NCBI GenBank assembly: GCA_002633025.1 | Contig: NMRB01000710.1 | Coordinates: 168,651 to 232,650, forward strand | DNA: 64,000 nucleotides | Reading direction: 5' to 3' | From: Notospermus geniculatus | Lineage: Eukaryota > Nemertea > Pilidiophora > Heteronemertea > Lineidae | In this document: piece after piece, positions 60,413 through 64,000 of the stretch | How positions within the stretch are numbered: the stretch's first letter is position 1 | How the letters are laid out: every line of letters starts with the position of its first letter | Made by a program: the position numbers and the translations under genes | Notes under the pieces: generated by a model | Databases searched by the model: none | The model's input: only the letters and a program-made list of their open reading frames with translations | Told to the model about the DNA's origin: nothing

Positions 60413-61097
60413 GTTTATTCACACCATTCATCATTCACGAACTTGTCCGAGTCATGGGTGTAGTGGAAACACTGACACCTCCACAGCCAATTCAGAAGAA
60501 TTTTACGAATGAAATAAAATAGATATGGAAACAGCCAGTGCATCAGATCAAGATTCAAATGCAGGATTAGGAATAAACATTTGGTTGTGCCATGCCTGGG
60601 TGGGATTAGTTCCATCGCTCAGAGAAATGACTGCAAAACAGCTCATTTGAATTGAGAAATCCACAAAAGTAAGGAGGAGTGAGGAACTGGAAGCGTGTGC
60701 TGTGGATTCGAAGCTTAGACAGCATGCTTGGCTTGCTGCACAACAGTTTTGCACCAGGAAAATGTCAAGTAGAATGAGCCCTGATGGTAGCAAATCCATG
60801 GGCACACTTGATTGGAATCGAATTTGGTGACAAAGATTTCGAAGTTCTTTTTCCATTCATTTATGAATCTCTTGAGGAATGAAAGTATTCAATGTACTCA
60901 ACACGTGCTATAATTATTAAAACCAGAAGTTAAGGGTTGCAGATACTGTAAACCCAAAATATTCATCTGCCTTCTGCGTGATCAGTAAAATCTGTAAAAT
61001 TATCATGTTCGTAACAATTCGACCAAACAAACTGTTGCACTGTCCTCAAAATGATAAATCTGGACCATACAACTGTGATTTCTCAAAACTGCTTTAC

Positions 61098-61132
61098 CTA
61101 ATGGTGGCAAATATTTTGAGGCTTTCAAGTAT
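61098..61132 (-). CDS. Internal 35-nt exon (3rd) of minus-strand gene
   Basis: Acceptor AAAATTATTTCCTAG at 61133 and donor TTAG|GTAAAG at 61097. In phase 2, out phase 1: (R)YLKASKYLPPL(G). It is very short, but both splice sites are good and its phases are exactly what exons 2 and 4 require. Confidence 0.45.
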
Positions 61133-61160
61133 CTAGGAAATAATTTTAAGGAAGGGAATA

Positions 61161-61727
61161 GCAGTGCATCCTTCACCTAGACTCGGGACCCAGTCGTTGT
61201 GTCGCTCCAGCCGCCGCACTACACTCCACAAACGACTGGGAAAGCAAGCTGCAAAATCAGCGGCTAGCGTACCGACAACAACAACGGATGTGAACGAGTT
61301 CAGCCAATCAGAAACTGCGTCTTCAACAACCGTCGTCTGCTCGTTGCAAGATTCAAATCAGCTGATTATATCGGGAACTTTCTTCGAGGCCCGAGAACGG
61401 TATCCTGGTATCTAGCCGGCTAAGTTCGATGCTGTGTGCGATAAGCAGTACTTACGGATAAAAAATATCCTGCTAGTGACTTTGAAAAGATTCTAGACGG
61501 GCGAGAGGCTCCGGTAAATTTCATCACTAACAACCAATCAAAAGTGTGCCAGATTTCCCCCAGTAGATTGCTTTCGGGCAATTTCATTGGTCGAGATGGC
61601 CGTTGTTGTTGTCGGTACGCTAGCCGCTGATTTTGCAGCTTGCTTTCCCAGTCGTTTGTGGAGTGTAGTGCGGCGGCCGGAGCGACACAACGACTGGGTC
61701 CCGAGTCTACCTTCACCCTGCAGTGCA
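61161..61727. mobile_element. ~567-bp inverted-repeat element (intronic)
   Basis: Arms of ~125 bp: GACTCGGGACCCAGTCGTTG to TACCGACAACAACAACGG, and the complement from 61602 to 61708. The same peptide string (KRLGKQAAKSAASVPTTTT) appears from both arms on opposite strands, showing these ORFs are arm translations. It sits 29 bp from the 35-nt exon. Confidence 0.87.
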
Positions 61728-62282
61728 GATACCATGACAAGTATTGAGTCTTATGTTACATGAACAGGGATGATCGCCGATGGATTGTCTATTACAAATT
61801 TTATCAAAAAGGCCATTCCTTACGGTAATTTATTGGAATTCACAACACTAACACCCAATGCGTTGTTGACGCCAGGCGATGAAAAAAATCGTATGTACCG
61901 GTAGGTTTGTTCATGGATAAGACTTAATAATGTCAGTGTATACTGTGTGACTTGAAAGAAATATTGAGGATTATTTGGTAGAAGCACAATCGAAGAGGAG
62001 TTAAATTTCCAAGAAATGCTTGAGACTAGGTTTACCTTGACCAAGAGGTTTGGCTGAATCGGTAGAAATGCAAGATAAAAATTTTTATGAAATAAACCTA
62101 TAATACATGTACCGGTACTGAGAAGCTTTGAAATACATGTAGTGATCTGCAACTGTCCCAAAGAGCTTCCCATTCGGCCTTCGTCTTTTCAAACCTTTCT
62201 GGGGATCGAACACAAGAAGTACTAGTAGCCCTTTCACCAAATGTGCATTCCTTCATCTCTTCTGACTAGTTGACTGTACGGC

Positions 62283-62413
62283 GGTTGAGATCAGCATATT
62301 ATCACGGATCCTTATACGTACACGGATTGAAATGTACATAAAATTTGTCATCGTTGTACAGAATTCTATCCGTATACGTATAAGGATCCGTGATAAGTCC
62401 CTGATCTCAACCT
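62283..62413. mobile_element. ~131-bp MITE with GGTTGAGATCAG ends (intronic)
   Basis: GGTTGAGATCAGCATATTAT + CACGGATCCTTATACGTA pairs with TACGTATAAGGATCCGTGAT ... CTGATCTCAACC. Non-coding. Confidence 0.82.
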
Positions 62414-62640
62414 CCCTAGTATCTGGCTATTTGACCAGTAATCAACCTATTGGTCATGAATTTGACACTAATATCATTGCAGTACAGCATTCCCAAAAAC
62501 ACCACTGGCTGAAGGTCAAAGAGGTTTCAAATAGCAACAATACTGATGAAATGCATTATGATTAGAAATTTTAGTACCATCTACGTTGCTAGGCCAGCAG
62601 TGCGCTGTTTGATGAGCTATGACCTGTTATGAAGGCTTAC

Positions 62641-62749
62641 CGGAAGAGGAGGCTGGGTAGGCCCTGATCTAAAGGAGAGGAGCGAAGGGATAAGCCGGGA
62701 GGAGGAGATTTGAGAGGGTGTTTGATGAGGGTTTTAGAATTGACTAGGG
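62641..62749 (-). CDS. Internal exon (2nd) of minus-strand gene, Pro/Ser-rich
   Basis: Acceptor ATCATCCCTGACAG at 62750 and strong donor TTCCG|GTAAGC at 62640. 109 nt, in phase 1, out phase 2, encoding (A)LVNSKTLIKHPLKSPPPG and SSPLDQGLPSLLF. Composition continues the Pro/Ser/basic character of the exon before it. Confidence 0.5.
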
Positions 62750-62828
62750 CTGTCAGGGATGATTACACACTACATGTAGTCCTAGAGTGAAGAGCAAGTC
62801 CATTCCATTCTGTCCGCAGTATTTGATC

Positions 62829-63100
62829 GTCCCGTTTACCGGTACACTGAGGAAAAACAACCGTGCTCGGACCGGTTTGAGCACGGATTGCCCAAAAATA
62901 GCAAGTGTAAACGGGACAAGTGTGCCAGGAACAGTTCCAAACCAAACCGTGCCAAGACCACCAGTTGGAGGTGGTCTCGGACATGCTTGGCTCGGTTCCA
63001 TTGTGCTAATGTAACGGGGCAGATCGTCAGATGACCAAGTGGGCCGTGACCAGTCCGAGCACGGATCGCTTTTTCCGTGACCAGTGTAAACAGGGCTATG
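62829..63100. repeat. GTGTAAACGGGAC / CCGTGCTCGG inverted-repeat cluster
   Basis: GTCCCGTTTACC at 62829 pairs with GTGTAAACGGGAC at 62905, enclosing CCGTGCTCGGACCGG / GAGCACGG. Another CCGAGCACGG and CAGTGTAAACAGGGC lie at 63056-63098. Probably two related small hairpin elements in the intron between exons 1 and 2. Confidence 0.55.
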
Positions 63101-63338
63101 AGTTAATGACTATGGTAGTATCCTAGTGTTGATTACTCCTATGGTAGCTGAGCTATCCTTTCTTGAGTTGTCATCAGGGTTAGATGTGTCAACTGGCGAG
63201 GTAGTCCATCATAGGATGGTGTTACAGCAGCTACAGAAGATCCCATCGCTTGATACTTGTTCACCGAGGTATGTCTGACCAAGTCGCTGCGAGGAAGTCA
63301 GGATGTGGTGTCGCACTACAGCAAGCTAAAAAACATAC

Positions 63339-63761
63339 CGCCGTGCCCATAACGACTATCAGGTGAAGGATTCTTTCGAGGCGTATTCTTGCTGCGATAA
63401 GGGCTCGCCATTGTTGCAGGGTGCGAACGGTCTGGTGACTTACTATAAGATTGCCTTGTGGGCGGACTCGGGTAACGCCGTGGAGAGAACCGTCTGGGGG
63501 TCCGCCTCGGAGGAGGCAATGCAGGTGGAGGCGTGGTTTGTGGCGCTTTCTTAGGTGCTGGTCTGGGTGGAAGTTTTGGTGGAGGCCCGTTTGACGAGCG
63601 TCTGGGTGCAGGTGTTAACGACAGAGGCTTCTTTGGTCGTGGTGGCGTTTGTTTAGGCGCAGGTTTCCGGATCGGTGATGTGCCCCTTTCAACTGGTGCT
63701 TGCTTTCCAACTGGTTTCTTTTTTGGAGGATTTTTAGCAGGGACAGGGGATGTTTCATCAT
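63339..63761 (-). CDS. Long Pro/Arg/Ser-rich exon (1st in window) of minus-strand gene
   Basis: Open on the minus strand for 141 codons although its only internal ATG is at 63519. It begins DDETSPVPAKNPPKKK, runs through RPKKPLSLTPAPRRSS, PPPKLPPRPAPKKA and PPPRRTPRRFSPRRYPSPP (SH3-ligand-like PxxP and SP/RS motifs), and ends RYGHG at donor GGCG|GTATGT. Acceptor GCCTCATTTTTCCACAAAATAG at 63762. The frame stays open to 63816 (FFASFFHKI), which is probably the pyrimidine tract. Without splicing it would stop at 63316. A disordered scaffold or RNA-associated protein is a guess; no family recognised. The 5' exons lie beyond the window. Confidence 0.6.
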
Positions 63762-64000
63762 CTATTTTGTGGAAAAATGAGGCAAAGAAAGCGTACCCAA
63801 TAATTGGATCAAGGGCCTAGAGCATCGTTCCTTCATTTTACGAGGAGTGCTGACAGAGGAAAATTTTTTGGGAGACCTCGTGTGAAAATGATGATGATGA
63901 TGACGATGATAAGAAGGAAGAGGAGAAAGAGCAATAGACAGAGTTTGGCCTGCTTTAGAAGTGACGGAAAAATCAACTTGACAGTACCCTTATTCACAGA

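Noticed and set aside
61164-61740. ORFs on both strands containing KRLGKQAAKSAASVPTTTT
   Set aside because: Same peptide from both arms of an inverted-repeat element; not a gene.
63533-63820. Plus-strand Gly-rich ORF at the window end
   Set aside because: It is the complement of the minus-strand Pro/Arg-rich exon; Gly codons mirror Pro codons. Splice sites favour the minus strand.
63797-63876. Candidate upstream exon RSPKKFSSVSTPRKMKERC on the minus strand with donor at 63796
   Set aside because: It would leave a 35-bp intron before 63761, too short for an animal intron.

Overview
This is eukaryotic DNA. The only gene I can name is an uninterrupted Mos-type Ser/Thr kinase reading frame, and the rest is AT-moderate, repeat-dense sequence rich in the words TACATGTA and TAGGCCTA, with dozens of small inverted-repeat (MITE-like) elements. 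An intronless Mos plus this repeat style and heavy indel polymorphism suggest a marine invertebrate, most likely a deuterostome (echinoderm, cephalochordate or hemichordate type). I cannot decide which from sequence alone. No prokaryotic features (operons, RBS, CRISPR) are present or expected.

Layout. 1-4.6 kb: inverted-repeat elements, a ~590-bp direct duplication, a 0.7-kb array of palindromic ~20-mers and a CpG-rich patch with a possible tiny first exon. 4.6-9.04 kb: two diverged copies of the same 5' flank of mos, joined by a single n. 9.1-10.25 kb: mos. 10.2-30.3 kb: two ~10-kb direct copies of the 3' flank of mos. The second copy begins inside the last codons of mos and holds a 667-N gap. 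The copies differ by scattered SNPs and by clean presence/absence of at least five transposon-like insertions. The coding body of mos is single-copy while both flanks are doubled, and single n characters sit at other repeat junctions (6297, 33009). The pattern therefore looks like two haplotypes laid end to end by the assembler, although a real tandem duplication is not excluded. 30.3-50 kb: mostly non-coding, with several MITE families (some nested), a ~0.8-kb direct repeat and weak exon candidates. 50.4-54.7 kb: a repeat complex containing a 1.2-kb inverted-repeat element whose core is seven ~145-165-bp units carrying CRE and NRF-1-like motifs, flanked by motif-dense islands and two opposed tRNA-derived SINE-like copies. 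57.5-58.3 kb: a 38/39-bp minisatellite.

58.4-63.8 kb: a minus-strand multi-exon gene that I reconstruct from splice signals and matching intron phases (five exons: Pro/Arg/Ser-rich exon, three short exons, acidic C-terminal exon with stop). Its 5' part lies beyond the window edge. I do not recognise the protein. No functional link between mos and this gene is visible.
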